In this document: positions 17,628 through 25,271 of the stretch, one piece after another
Layout of the letters: every line of letters begins with the position of its first letter
Position numbering within the stretch: the stretch's first letter is position 1
Assembly (NCBI RefSeq): GCF_028596125.1
Contig: NZ_CP117229.1
Coordinates: forward strand, 604,001-668,000
From: Listeria innocua
Lineage (GTDB): Bacteria; Bacillota; Bacilli; Lactobacillales; Listeriaceae
Length of the DNA stretch: 64,000 nucleotides
Direction of reading: 5' to 3'
Notes under the pieces: generated by a model
Told to the model about the DNA's origin: nothing
Database searches by the model: none
Seen by the model: the letters and a program-made list of their open reading frames with translations, nothing else
Position numbers and translations under genes: made by a program

Positions 17628-17903
17628 ATGAAAGAAGAGCTACTGCAAGCAATCGAAGTCGGCGAGCCAGTTTTACTTGTAACGGCAATCGGGTATATTG
17701 TAGGAATTGTGGAAACAAAAGGAGAGCTCATTCGCTTAAACGATGTGTATATCAATTGTGTTTCAGCCAGTAGAGTAAACCGTTTCAGCCGAGGCTTAGC
17801 TGTGAATGTCAATCAAGTCATCGGTATGCAACTATTAAGTAAGTCGGAGAAAGATGAAATGATTGGCGGCTGGAAGGCATATGTGGCGCCTACAGCTGGT
17901 TAA
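17628..17903 (+). CDS. small conserved hypothetical protein
   Basis: 91 residues from the ATG at 17628 (GGGGG 7 nt upstream; the adjacent ATG at 17625 is also possible). The first half, EVGEPVLLVTAIGYIVGIVETKGELIRLNDVYINCVSASRVNRFSR, alternates hydrophobic and polar residues like a small beta-barrel (Sm/KOW-like), but no family is claimed. There is no signal peptide. It is followed 42 nt later by the isochorismatase-like gene in the same direction and is likely co-expressed with it under the sigma-B-like element. Confidence 0.75.
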   Translation: MKEELLQAIEVGEPVLLVTAIGYIVGIVETKGELIRLNDVYINCVSASRVNRFSRGLAVNVNQVIGMQLLSKSEKDEMIGGWKAYVAPTAG

Positions 17904-17945
17904 GCTATGCTATAATATAAACAGCACATACGGAGGTCTGAACGA

Positions 17946-18473
17946 ATGATATTATTAGTTGTTGATACACAAAAATTAATTATGACAAATAATCTTTACA
18001 ATTTCGATTCACTGGTATCCAATATAGAACGATTAATCACCAACGCTCGGAAAAATAAAATAGAAATAATTTATGTGCGACATGACGACGGCCCTGATAC
18101 AGAACTTACAAATGGAAAAGAAGGCTTCGATATTTACGAAAAATTCCAACCAACTAAAGACGAAAGAATCTTTGATAAAACCGTAAATAGCGCTTTTAAA
18201 GGAACAGGTTTACTTGCTTATCTCAAAGAAAAAGGAACGAAGAAAATTGTAGTAGCAGGATTACAAACCGATTTTTGCATTGACGCCACGGTGAAATGTG
18301 GTTTTGAACATGGCTTCCAGATGATTGTTCCCGCCCACGCCAATTCGACGGAAGATAACCATTTTATGTCTGGTGAGAACAGTTATAAGTACTATAATGA
18401 ATGGATGTGGCCTGAGCGTTACGCGACCTGCATATCTATAGAAGAAACGATTAATGAAATGGAAAATAACTAA
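17946..18473 (+). CDS. isochorismatase-family cysteine hydrolase
   Basis: 175 residues. The catalytic triad of the family is present: Asp7 (LLVVDTQK), Lys78 (FDKTVNSAF) and Cys111 (GLQTDFCIDATV). The pattern is that of small stand-alone members (nicotinamidase/isochorismatase-like, YcaC-like) that hydrolyse C-N or ether bonds of small molecules; the true substrate is unknown. GGAGGTCTG precedes the ATG. It probably shares transcription with the small gene upstream and is closed by an intrinsic terminator. Confidence 0.88.
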   Translation: MILLVVDTQKLIMTNNLYNFDSLVSNIERLITNARKNKIEIIYVRHDDGPDTELTNGKEGFDIYEKFQPTKDERIFDKTVNSAFKGTGLLAYLKEKGTKKIVVAGLQTDFCIDATVKCGFEHGFQMIVPAHANSTEDNHFMSGENSYKYYNEWMWPERYATCISIEETINEMENN

Positions 18474-18474
18474 G

Positions 18475-18502
18475 AGAGTCTAAGCATTACGCTTAGGCTC
18501 TT
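18475..18502 (+). terminator. intrinsic terminator
   Basis: GAGTCTAAGC pairs with GCTTAGGCTC, followed by a T-rich stretch. Confidence 0.7.
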
Positions 18503-18559
18503 CCTACTTTTTTGATTTAATGGTAGAGTAAAAGGAGTGAATTTTTGCAGGAGGAAATG

Positions 18560-19264
18560 ATGATTAACTTAATTTTTGATATCGACGACACAGTTTATGA
18601 CCAACTGAAACCCTTTGAAAATGCATTTAAAGCTACTTTTGGCAAAGCGGACCACCTGAAAATCGAAAATTTATATATTAAAAGTCGATTTTATAGTGAT
18701 GAAGTGTATCGCAAGGTTGTCGGAGGAGAAATGCCTAAAGCAGAAATGCACGTTTACCGGATTACGCAGGCATTAAACGATTTTGATTACCAAATTACGA
18801 AAAAAGAAGCAGAAGCATTTCAACATACTTATGAACAAAACCAACGCAAAATTGAACTTTCACCGGGAATTAAAGAAATCCTCACCTGGGCTAAAAAGAA
18901 AAATATAACGATGGGAATCATTACGAACGGATCAAAAGAGCATCAACAACATAAAATAAATGATTTACAAATAAACGAATGGATTCCAGCTGAGCATACT
19001 TTTATTTCTGGTGGAGTAGGTATCGAAAAACCAGACAAAAAAATATTTGAGCTAGTAGAGGAACAAATCGGTATTAAGAGCGCGGAAACCTATTATATTG
19101 GCGATTCTTTCGAAAATGATGTGATTGGTTCAAAAAGTGCCGGCTGGAAATCAATTTGGCTAAACAGACGACAACATATACAACCTAACAATGCCACTTA
19201 CCAGCCAGATTATTGTATTAAAAATGAACAAGAACTAGCTGCTTTGTTGCAAGATTTATTATAA
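18560..19264 (+). CDS. HAD-family hydrolase (YjjG-like)
   Basis: 235 residues from the ATG at 18560 (GCAGGAGG 6 nt upstream; a TTG at 18545 precedes the ribosome site). HAD motifs: I, FDIDDTVYD with nucleophile Asp7 and acid/base Asp9; II, GIITNGS; III, EKPDKKIF; IV, YYIGDSFENDVIGSKSAGW. The cap is the helical C1 type between motifs I and II, as in subfamily IA nucleotidases or phosphoglycolate phosphatases. Cytosolic phosphatase of a small phosphorylated metabolite; substrate uncertain. Transcribed alone between two terminators. Confidence 0.88.
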   Translation: MINLIFDIDDTVYDQLKPFENAFKATFGKADHLKIENLYIKSRFYSDEVYRKVVGGEMPKAEMHVYRITQALNDFDYQITKKEAEAFQHTYEQNQRKIELSPGIKEILTWAKKKNITMGIITNGSKEHQQHKINDLQINEWIPAEHTFISGGVGIEKPDKKIFELVEEQIGIKSAETYYIGDSFENDVIGSKSAGWKSIWLNRRQHIQPNNATYQPDYCIKNEQELAALLQDLL

Positions 19265-19272
19265 ATACTAAA

Positions 19273-19303
19273 ATCTTTTCCTTTATTAGGAGAAGGTTTT
19301 TTT
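19273..19303 (+). terminator. intrinsic terminator
   Basis: ATCTTTTCCT pairs with AGGAGAAGGT (two G-U pairs), followed by seven T. Confidence 0.7.
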
Positions 19304-19311
19304 GTTGTAAA

Positions 19312-19340
19312 TTGACAAATTTGTTTAATAAGGATATTAT
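19312..19340 (+). promoter_or_regulatory. strong sigma-A promoter of the Rrf2 operon
   Basis: Perfect TTGACA (19312-19317), 17-nt spacer, TATTAT (19335-19340). A TTTAATTAA palindromic element close to +1 (about 19353-19362) could be the Rrf2 operator. Confidence 0.75.
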
Positions 19341-19375
19341 AGAGTCGTTAAGTCTTTAATTAAGAAGGTGAAAGT

Positions 19376-19792
19376 ATGAAATTTTCAAAAGCAACCAATT
19401 ATGCGCTACATACGATGGTTTATTTAGCAAATTTGTCTCCGGAAAAATCTGTAGGAGTGAAAGAACTTGCTACCAAGCAAAATGTTTCGCCAACGTATCT
19501 TTCTAAAGTGTTAACAATGCTTGTAAAAGCTGGTTTCGTTGAGTCAGTAACAGGTGTAAACGGCGGTTATAAATTAGCCGAACCTGCAAGCAGTATTAGT
19601 TTTTTAGATGTTATTCAAGCCATTGAAGGAAAAGGTGCTTTTTTTCACTGTGATCCTAAAAATCATAGCGAAAGTCAGCCGCACTGCTTAATCGGCGAAG
19701 TAATGAATAAGGCAGAGCAACAAATGGAAGACTATTTAAGCAAGCAAACTGTAGGTAGTATTGTCGTAGAAATTGAAAAACATCAACATTAA
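19376..19792 (+). CDS. Rrf2-family transcriptional regulator
   Basis: 138 residues of the Rrf2 family. The winged helix-turn-helix MKFSKATNYALHTMVYLANL / VGVKELATKQNVSPTYLSKVLTMLVKAGFVESVTGVNGGYKLA is intact. The sensor region has two cysteines (FFHCDPKN...PHCLIGEVM, about residues 102 and 115). The full three-Cys cluster of IscR/NsrR is not complete, so a redox or metal role is only possible. It has a strong promoter and overlaps or abuts a SAM methyltransferase gene 13 nt downstream, which is probably its target and partner. Autoregulation is usual for the family. Confidence 0.9.
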   Translation: MKFSKATNYALHTMVYLANLSPEKSVGVKELATKQNVSPTYLSKVLTMLVKAGFVESVTGVNGGYKLAEPASSISFLDVIQAIEGKGAFFHCDPKNHSESQPHCLIGEVMNKAEQQMEDYLSKQTVGSIVVEIEKHQH

Positions 19793-19805
19793 AGGAGTGC
19801 TGAAA

Positions 19806-20405
19806 ATGAATCATCATCACCACAATCACCACGGGGAAGCTGGTTTTAAGAGGAAAGTAGATTATTTGGATCGACCTGAACGGAGCGAAGTTTTAGCACC
19901 AGAGGAATTTTTACAGAGGATCCCAATGGAAAAAACAGCGAGCATTTTAGATTTAGGAGCGGGAACAGGATTTTTAACGATTCCGGCAGCGAAAAAGGTT
20001 GAAAATACCGTTTTTGCATTAGATTTAGATACGAAAATGTTGGAATTAATTGAGACGAAAGCGAAAACAGCTGAATTAGCCAATGTAAAAACATTAGAAG
20101 CGAGCATGGATGATATTCCGCTTGAAACTAGTTCGGTGGATGTTGTGCTGGCATCGCTCGTGTTACATGAAGCAGATTCTCTCGCGGATGTTTTGCGTGA
20201 AGTGAGTAGAGTTGTGAAAACTGGCGGCTACTTTGCTAGTTTGGAGTTTGATACGAAAGGAACGGATTTGAAAGGTCCCCCAATGGAAATTCAAATTTCA
20301 GCTGAGAAATTGAAGGAAGAGCTTGCGGGATTTGGATTTGAAGTAGTGCAGAACTGGGAGCTTGATGAGGGAATGTATGTGAGTATTGCGGAGAAAAAAG
20401 AATAA
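19806..20405 (+). CDS. class I SAM-dependent methyltransferase with His-rich N-terminus
   Basis: 199 residues from the ATG at 19806 (AAAGGAG 8 nt upstream). It starts MNHHHHNHHGEAGF, a natural histidine cluster able to bind metal. Motif I is LDLGAGTGFLTIPAA (about 43-57), motif II the acidic VFALDLDTKMLE, motif III MDDIPLETSSVDVVLASLVLHE; this is the UbiE/Methyltransf_11 type. The methyl acceptor is unknown; similar Rrf2-linked methyltransferases are often stress or metal/metalloid associated, which is only a suggestion here. Second gene of the Rrf2 operon; ends before a strong terminator. Confidence 0.88.
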   Translation: MNHHHHNHHGEAGFKRKVDYLDRPERSEVLAPEEFLQRIPMEKTASILDLGAGTGFLTIPAAKKVENTVFALDLDTKMLELIETKAKTAELANVKTLEASMDDIPLETSSVDVVLASLVLHEADSLADVLREVSRVVKTGGYFASLEFDTKGTDLKGPPMEIQISAEKLKEELAGFGFEVVQNWELDEGMYVSIAEKKE

Positions 20406-20411
20406 TAAAAA

Positions 20412-20462
20412 GTTCACGCCTGAAATAGCAATATAAGCTATTTTTAAGCGTGAACCTTTTTA
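20412..20462. terminator. long intrinsic terminator
   Basis: Two nested stems: GTTCACGC/GCGTGAAC and inner AAATAGC/GCTATTT, then CTTTTT. It can also terminate the tRNA transcript coming from the other side. Confidence 0.85.
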
Positions 20463-20468
20463 TATTTA

Positions 20469-20558
20469 CGGAGAAACGGGGATTCGAACCCCGGCGCGGC
20501 ATACACCGCCTAACAGATTTCGAGTCTGTCCCCTTCAGCCGGACTTGGGTATTTCTCC
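20469..20558 (-). tRNA. tRNA-Ser(CGA)
   Basis: On the minus strand a class II tRNA of 90 nt starts at 20558. The acceptor stem GGAGAAA pairs with TTTCTCC, with discriminator G. The anticodon arm ACAGA-CTCGAAA-TCTGT has anticodon CGA (complement of 20520-20522), reading UCG. A long variable arm (GGCGGTGTATGCCGC) and a T arm CGGGGTTCGAATCCCCG complete it. CCA is not encoded. No integrated element borders it. Confidence 0.96.
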
Positions 20559-20642
20559 ACTGTGACATAGAATGCCGACAAGAAGTATTGTATAATAATA
20601 TTAACAAAAATACCAGTGTTTTTTATAAAAGGAGCGTGCTAA

Positions 20643-21176
20643 ATGGAAAGAAAATTGGTTCAAGAAATAAATTTACTAGAAAATAAAAAATTGGTTATGA
20701 ATTTGAATATTGTTGCGATTGTTATTGTGCTTGTATTAACTGTTTTAGGTCTTGCTTTTTCAGGTGGTTTTGCAATTACGAATGGTTTTATGGGGATTAT
20801 TTGGATGTTTGGTGGCTATGCAGTAGCAATTGTTATTCATGAAGCCGTACACGGGATTTTCTTCAAAGCTTTTCGCCCAGAATCAAAAGTGAAATTTGGT
20901 TTTAAAAATGGGATGGCTTATGCTGGAAGCCCCGGAGCATTTTATTCGAGAGCGAAATTCTTTATTATTTCGATTGCACCATTTATCGTTCTTACGGGAT
21001 TGTTCATTTTTCTGCGTTTTCTCGGTGTGAATGAAGCAGTTCTATATTTAATTTTTGCCTTACATACATCAGGTTGTGTCGGTGATTTTTATTACTGCAT
21101 TCTTTTGATTAATCAGCCAGCTGGGATCGTTGTGGAGGATACGGATAAGGGAATTAGTTTTTATTCAGAAGGTTAA
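20643..21176 (+). CDS. DUF3267-family putative zincin membrane protease
   Basis: 177 residues with four hydrophobic segments. In the second, VAIVIHEAVHGIFFKAF gives an HExxH zinc motif (His66, Glu67, His70), the hallmark of the DUF3267 'putative zincin peptidase' family. A conserved FYSRAKFFIISIAPFIVLTG segment and a CVGDFYYCILL segment (Asp as possible third ligand) follow, as in site-2-protease-like intramembrane enzymes. Peptidase activity has not been shown for this family to my knowledge. AAAGGAG precedes the ATG. Transcribed alone between the tRNA and the aldo/keto reductase gene. Confidence 0.84.
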   Translation: MERKLVQEINLLENKKLVMNLNIVAIVIVLVLTVLGLAFSGGFAITNGFMGIIWMFGGYAVAIVIHEAVHGIFFKAFRPESKVKFGFKNGMAYAGSPGAFYSRAKFFIISIAPFIVLTGLFIFLRFLGVNEAVLYLIFALHTSGCVGDFYYCILLINQPAGIVVEDTDKGISFYSEG

Positions 21177-21240
21177 GCTTGGTAACGATTTCAACAAAGT
21201 GTTAAAATAAGGATATACTTTTAGAAAGAGGTGCTTGATT

Positions 21241-22158
21241 TTGAAACGAATAACAATTGGTAATAGCGATTTAACCGCTTCAGAAATTTCGCTAGGATGT
21301 ATGAGAATGGCAGATCTTAGTAAAGAAGAGGCGAACAAAGTAATTAACACAGCACTTGAAAACGGTATTGATTTTTTTGATCATGCTGATATTTATGGCG
21401 GCGGTAAATCAGAGGAAGTCTTTGCTGATGCAATTGATATGAATGCAACTGTTCGTGAAAAAATGATTCTTCAATCAAAATGCGGAATTCGTCAAGGATT
21501 CTTTGATTTTTCAAAAGAGCACATTATTTCTTCTGTGGAAGGTAGCTTGAAACGCCTGAAAACAGATTATTTAGATACACTATTACTTCATCGTCCGGAT
21601 ACACTTTTTGAACCAGAAGAGGTAGCAGCGGCGTTCACTGAGCTTGAAAAAAGCGGGAAAGTTCGTCATTTCGGCGTAAGTAATCAAAACCCAGGTCAAA
21701 TCGAATTACTAAAAAAATACGTGGACCAAGAATTAATTGCCAATCAACTGCAATTTAGTATTATGCATACTGGTATGATTGATACTGGTTTTAACGTAAA
21801 TATGACGATTGATCCTTCTCTTGATCGCGATGGCGGGATTTTGGAATATAGTCGCTTACATAATATGACTATCCAAGCTTGGTCTCCGTTCCAATATGGT
21901 TTCTTTGAAGGAGTTTTCTTAGATAACGATAAATTCCCTGAATTAAACAAAACAATCGATAAAATTGCTGCATACAAAGGCGTGACTAATTCGGCAATTG
22001 CGGTTGCGTGGATACAGCGTCACCCAGCAAGCTTCCAAACAGTGGTTGGTACAATGAACCCAGGAAGAATCGCTGATATTGCAAAAGCTTCTGACGTAAC
22101 ACTTAGTCGCGAAGAATGGTATGAAATTTACAGTGCGGCTGGAAACCAATTACCTTAA
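21241..22158 (+). CDS. aldo/keto reductase (YdhF-like)
   Basis: 305 residues starting at TTG 21241, chosen because GAGGTG (21228-21233) lies 7 nt upstream; the in-frame TTG at 21235 is too close. AKR family features: FFDHADIYGGGKSEEVFADAI with catalytic Asp and Tyr (about residues 44-49), LQSKCGI with Lys, and LDTLLLHRPD with His; the C-terminal half has WSPFQYGFF and the NADPH-binding VVGTMNPGRIADIAKA. It reduces aldehydes or ketones with NADPH in the cytosol; physiological substrate unknown. Monocistronic with a strong terminator. Confidence 0.9.
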   Translation: MKRITIGNSDLTASEISLGCMRMADLSKEEANKVINTALENGIDFFDHADIYGGGKSEEVFADAIDMNATVREKMILQSKCGIRQGFFDFSKEHIISSVEGSLKRLKTDYLDTLLLHRPDTLFEPEEVAAAFTELEKSGKVRHFGVSNQNPGQIELLKKYVDQELIANQLQFSIMHTGMIDTGFNVNMTIDPSLDRDGGILEYSRLHNMTIQAWSPFQYGFFEGVFLDNDKFPELNKTIDKIAAYKGVTNSAIAVAWIQRHPASFQTVVGTMNPGRIADIAKASDVTLSREEWYEIYSAAGNQLP

Positions 22159-22167
22159 TGTAAACAG

Positions 22168-22199
22168 ACACTTGGGCTTTTTGCTCAAGTGTTTTTTTA
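22168..22199 (+). terminator. intrinsic terminator
   Basis: ACACTTGGGC pairs with GCTCAAGTGT, followed by seven T. Confidence 0.85.
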
Positions 22200-22210
22200 T
22201 GTGTAATAAT

Positions 22211-22229
22211 GATAGTGAAATTCATTCTC
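22211..22229. promoter_or_regulatory. upstream Fur box (15/19)
   Basis: Matches the 19-bp Fur consensus GATAATGATAATCATTATC at 15 positions. It lies about 30 bp upstream of the -35 of frvA. Confidence 0.6.
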
Positions 22230-22256
22230 AATTAGAAATAAATTTTATCAATTAGT

Positions 22257-22285
22257 TTGATATGATTTTTAAAAAGTGCTATAAT
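22257..22285 (+). promoter_or_regulatory. sigma-A promoter of frvA
   Basis: TTGATA (22257-22262), 17-nt spacer, TATAAT (22280-22285). It would produce a leader of about 130 nt before the FrvA start codon. Confidence 0.7.
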
Positions 22286-22341
22286 AACAAGTGAGTTAAG
22301 GACGTTTCCTTTAAAAATTAATTATAATAATTATTGTTTAG

Positions 22342-22382
22342 TCTGTTTTTCGCAGTTGCGAAAGCAGATTTTTGTGTTTTTT
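22342..22382 (+). terminator. terminator-like hairpin in the frvA leader
   Basis: TCTG-TTTTTCGC-AGTT-GCGAAAG-CAGA hairpin (22342-22368), followed by a T-rich run to 22382. It stands between the promoter and the second Fur box, so it could attenuate or terminate a short leader RNA. Confidence 0.55.
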
Positions 22383-22384
22383 AG

Positions 22385-22403
22385 GGTAATGGGAATCATT
22401 ATC
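22385..22403. promoter_or_regulatory. Fur box (16/19) in front of frvA
   Basis: Matches the 19-bp Fur consensus at 16 positions (mismatches at 2, 8 and 9). It lies 20 nt before the start codon, consistent with iron-dependent repression. Confidence 0.8.
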
Positions 22404-22423
22404 ATTTGGAGAGGATGAGCATT

Positions 22424-24301
22424 ATGAAAGAATGGATGGAGCGGAATTGGCAATTTGTAACGACTGGTATTAGTGGGGTTTTAATTGTTGTCGGTAGTCT
22501 AATCGGGAATGATGTCGGTGATTTTTGGACAGCGGTGATTTTCTTGAGTGCCTTTGTTATTGGCGGATTTGAACAAGCTAAGGAAGGGATAGCGGCGACG
22601 ATTAAAACGAAAAAACTTAATGTAGAGCTTTTAATGATATTAGCGGCTACAGGGGCTTCAATTATTGGTTATTGGTTTGAAGGCGCCATACTTATTTTTA
22701 TTTTCTCAGTTAGTGGGGCATTAGAAACGTATACGACGAATAAAAGTAAGCGCGAAATCACGAAATTAATGGCTTTTCAACCGGAACGAGCTTTTCGTTT
22801 TCTTCCAAATGGTGATGTTGAAGAAGTAGCTGCAAAAGATTTGCAATTAGATGATAAAGTACTCGTTCGACCTGGAGAAAGTGTTCCAATTGATGGTGTG
22901 ATTGTTCGTGGTTCAACAACTTTGAATGAAGCAGCAATCAATGGTGAATCGGTTCCAGTTGAGAAAACTGTTGGTGCTGAAGTGTTTGGTGGGACAGTTA
23001 ATGTCAGCAGTGCTATCACCATTAAAGTAACGCAAACTTTTGATAATACGATTTTTAGCAAGATTATTCGCTTAGTAGAAACCGCCCAGAGTGAACCTTC
23101 AAAAACCGCTCGTTTTATTGAGCGATTTGAGGATGCGTATGTTAAAGCAGTATTATTATTTGTTTTAGTGATGATGTTTTTACCGCATTTTGCACTCGGT
23201 TGGTCTTGGAATGAAACTTTTTATCGCGCGATGGTTTTACTTACTGTAGCTTCTCCATGTGCGCTAGTTGCTTCGGTGACTCCAGCGACTTTAGCAGCTA
23301 TTTCTAATGGAGCACGTCACGGGATTTTATTCAAAGGCGGCGTACACTTGGAAAATTTGCGCGGTGTAAAAGCAATTGCATTTGATAAAACGGGAACTTT
23401 GACAAACGGAACACCTGAACTAACAGACCAAATATTTAAAGAACACATCGATAAACAGCAAGTAATAAATGTGGCGGCAGCAATGGAGCGGCAGTCTTTG
23501 CACCCATTAGCCGCAGCAATCACCAAAGCATTAGATATCGAAGTAACGGATAAATTAACAGAAATAGAAGTAACGGATGTGCCAGGTTGGGGAGTGCAAA
23601 CTAGCTACAAAGGCGAAACTTGGCAAGTCGGTAAAGCCGGTTATGTTGGGGCGGAAAATGCTGCCAAGTTTTCAAATGGCGCGTTTGAAAGGCTTGCTAG
23701 CGAAGGGAAAACGATTGTATATGTCGCTAAAGAAGGCGAAATCGTTGCGATGTTTGCGCTCAAAGACACTTGCCGACCTGAGGCGATTCGGACCATTCAA
23801 GCTCTAAAAGCAAAAGGTATTAAAACAATTATGGTAACAGGAGATAATGCACAAACTGGCGCTGCAATCCAAGCTGAACTTGGTATGGATAGGGTTGTTT
23901 CTGGATGTTTGCCTGAGAAAAAAGTAGATGTTTTAAAAGAACTATCGCTGACTTATGGAAGCGTGGCAATGGTTGGTGACGGGATCAATGATGCTCCAGC
24001 ACTTGCCCATGCGGCTGTTGGCATTGCGATGGGCGAGGGAACGGATATTGCAATGGAAACAGCAGATGTTGTTTTAATGAAAAATGACTTAGAGAAAATC
24101 CCGTATGCCTACACGCTATCCGAACGACTTCACTGGATTAGTTGGCAAAATATTTGTTTTGCAATTGCCGTGATTCTGCTCTTAATAACAGCGAACGTTT
24201 TTCAAGTAATCAATTTACCGTTCGGGGTTGTGGGACATGAAGGAAGCACGATTTTAGTAATTTTAAATGGACTTAGACTACTTAAGTCCAACCGGAAATA
24301 G
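22424..24301 (+). CDS. frvA: P1B-4-type metal-transporting ATPase FrvA
   Basis: 625 residues from the ATG at 22424 (GAGAGGATGA upstream). There is no N-terminal CxxC metal domain. It has transmembrane helices with the P1B-4 hallmark SPC (277-279) instead of CPC, phosphorylation site DKTGT with Asp321, NGES actuator loop, VTGDN and MVGDGINDAPALA of the P/N domains, and HEGST (605-609) in the last helix. P1B-4 pumps export Fe(II), Co or related metals; the Listeria homologue FrvA is a Fur-regulated iron (heme/ferrous) exporter needed for virulence (established for L. monocytogenes, recalled). Two Fur boxes surround its promoter here, which fits. It protects against iron excess. Confidence 0.92.
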   Translation: MKEWMERNWQFVTTGISGVLIVVGSLIGNDVGDFWTAVIFLSAFVIGGFEQAKEGIAATIKTKKLNVELLMILAATGASIIGYWFEGAILIFIFSVSGALETYTTNKSKREITKLMAFQPERAFRFLPNGDVEEVAAKDLQLDDKVLVRPGESVPIDGVIVRGSTTLNEAAINGESVPVEKTVGAEVFGGTVNVSSAITIKVTQTFDNTIFSKIIRLVETAQSEPSKTARFIERFEDAYVKAVLLFVLVMMFLPHFALGWSWNETFYRAMVLLTVASPCALVASVTPATLAAISNGARHGILFKGGVHLENLRGVKAIAFDKTGTLTNGTPELTDQIFKEHIDKQQVINVAAAMERQSLHPLAAAITKALDIEVTDKLTEIEVTDVPGWGVQTSYKGETWQVGKAGYVGAENAAKFSNGAFERLASEGKTIVYVAKEGEIVAMFALKDTCRPEAIRTIQALKAKGIKTIMVTGDNAQTGAAIQAELGMDRVVSGCLPEKKVDVLKELSLTYGSVAMVGDGINDAPALAHAAVGIAMGEGTDIAMETADVVLMKNDLEKIPYAYTLSERLHWISWQNICFAIAVILLLITANVFQVINLPFGVVGHEGSTILVILNGLRLLKSNRK

Positions 24302-24311
24302 TGATTCATTT

Positions 24312-24356
24312 GACTGCTCGTCTTTCTCTAGTCTAAGATAGATGAGCAGTTTCTTT
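24312..24356 (+). terminator. intrinsic terminator
   Basis: CTGCTCGTCT pairs with AGATAGATGAGCAG (with bulge), followed by TTTCTTTTT, after frvA. Confidence 0.7.
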
Positions 24357-24399
24357 TTAGGAAAAAAGGGGTATTGCATGATAGATTGGAGATGAGTGC

Positions 24400-25128
24400 A
24401 TGAGAAAGATTAACTGGACACAATGGATAGCGCTGTTTGTTTTTGCATCAATGGGAATTTCAGTCGTTTTTACTATCTATGAAATTTTTAACGCACCAAT
24501 AAAGCAACCAGCAACTGGACCGCATGTGACATTACGAGGGGATTATATCTTTTTATTATTTGAAATTTTACTAGGAATTTTTATTTTGTTATTGCCTTCC
24601 ATTATTGCACGACGCTTCAAATTTGAAATACCTGGACTGGTTTATATTTTATTTATTGTTTTTTTGTACGGCTCGATTTATCTTGGAACCGTTCAAAAAT
24701 TCTATTCAACCGTGCCACACTGGGATAAAATTTTACATACTTTTAGTGGGGCGATGCTCGGAGCAATTGGCTTTTCGTTCGTTAGCTTGTTAAACGCAAA
24801 TGATAAAGTAGTCATGAAACTGAAGCCTGGTTTTATCGCTGTCTTTGCATTTTGTTTTGCTGTAACGATGGGCGCTTTCTGGGAAGTGTATGAATATACT
24901 TTTGACGGGATTATGAACTTAAATATGCAACGCTACAACCTATCAAATGGTACACCACTAACTGGACGAGCAGCTCTGGAAGATACGATGACAGACATAA
25001 TTGTTGATATTATTGGCGCCTTATTCATCGTCATTGTAGGCTATTTCGCACTGAAAAAAGGTCGGCCTTGGATGGAACGCTTTGAATTCAAACGAAAAAA
25101 CTGGAAAAAAGAACCAAAGACTAAGTAA
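24400..25128 (+). CDS. YjdF/DUF2238-like integral membrane protein
   Basis: 242 residues with about six transmembrane helices. The conserved core PHWDKILHTFSGAMLGAIGFSF and AVTMGAFWEVYEYTFD, followed by the loop ALEDTMTDIIVDIIGALFIV, matches the YjdF (DUF2238) pattern, with acidic and His residues in membrane positions. Function unknown. GGAGATGAG precedes the ATG at 24400. It sits behind frvA but beyond a terminator, so co-regulation by iron is not evident. Confidence 0.78.
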   Translation: MRKINWTQWIALFVFASMGISVVFTIYEIFNAPIKQPATGPHVTLRGDYIFLLFEILLGIFILLLPSIIARRFKFEIPGLVYILFIVFLYGSIYLGTVQKFYSTVPHWDKILHTFSGAMLGAIGFSFVSLLNANDKVVMKLKPGFIAVFAFCFAVTMGAFWEVYEYTFDGIMNLNMQRYNLSNGTPLTGRAALEDTMTDIIVDIIGALFIVIVGYFALKKGRPWMERFEFKRKNWKKEPKTK

Positions 25129-25132
25129 AATC

Positions 25133-25166
25133 AAAAAAGCATTTGAGCCTACTCAGATGCTTTTTT
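25133..25166 (+). terminator. intrinsic terminator
   Basis: AAAAAGCATTTGAG pairs with CTCAGATGCTTTTTT. Confidence 0.8.
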
Positions 25167-25271
25167 AGTTGCACAAAAACGCCGACAACTTTGGGGCCAT
25201 GAAATGATTGACTGCATCTTAGAACTTTTCTACACTTAAATTGAGAAGAAAACTTTTAAAGGAGTGAGGAA

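Noticed and set aside
20236-20607. Minus-strand open frame across the tRNA
   Set aside because: It runs through tRNA-Ser(CGA) and a terminator and has no ribosome site; the tRNA explains the sequence.
20469-20700. tRNA-Ser as possible integration site
   Set aside because: No integrase gene, no repeated tRNA 3' end, and both flanks carry ordinary chromosomal genes.
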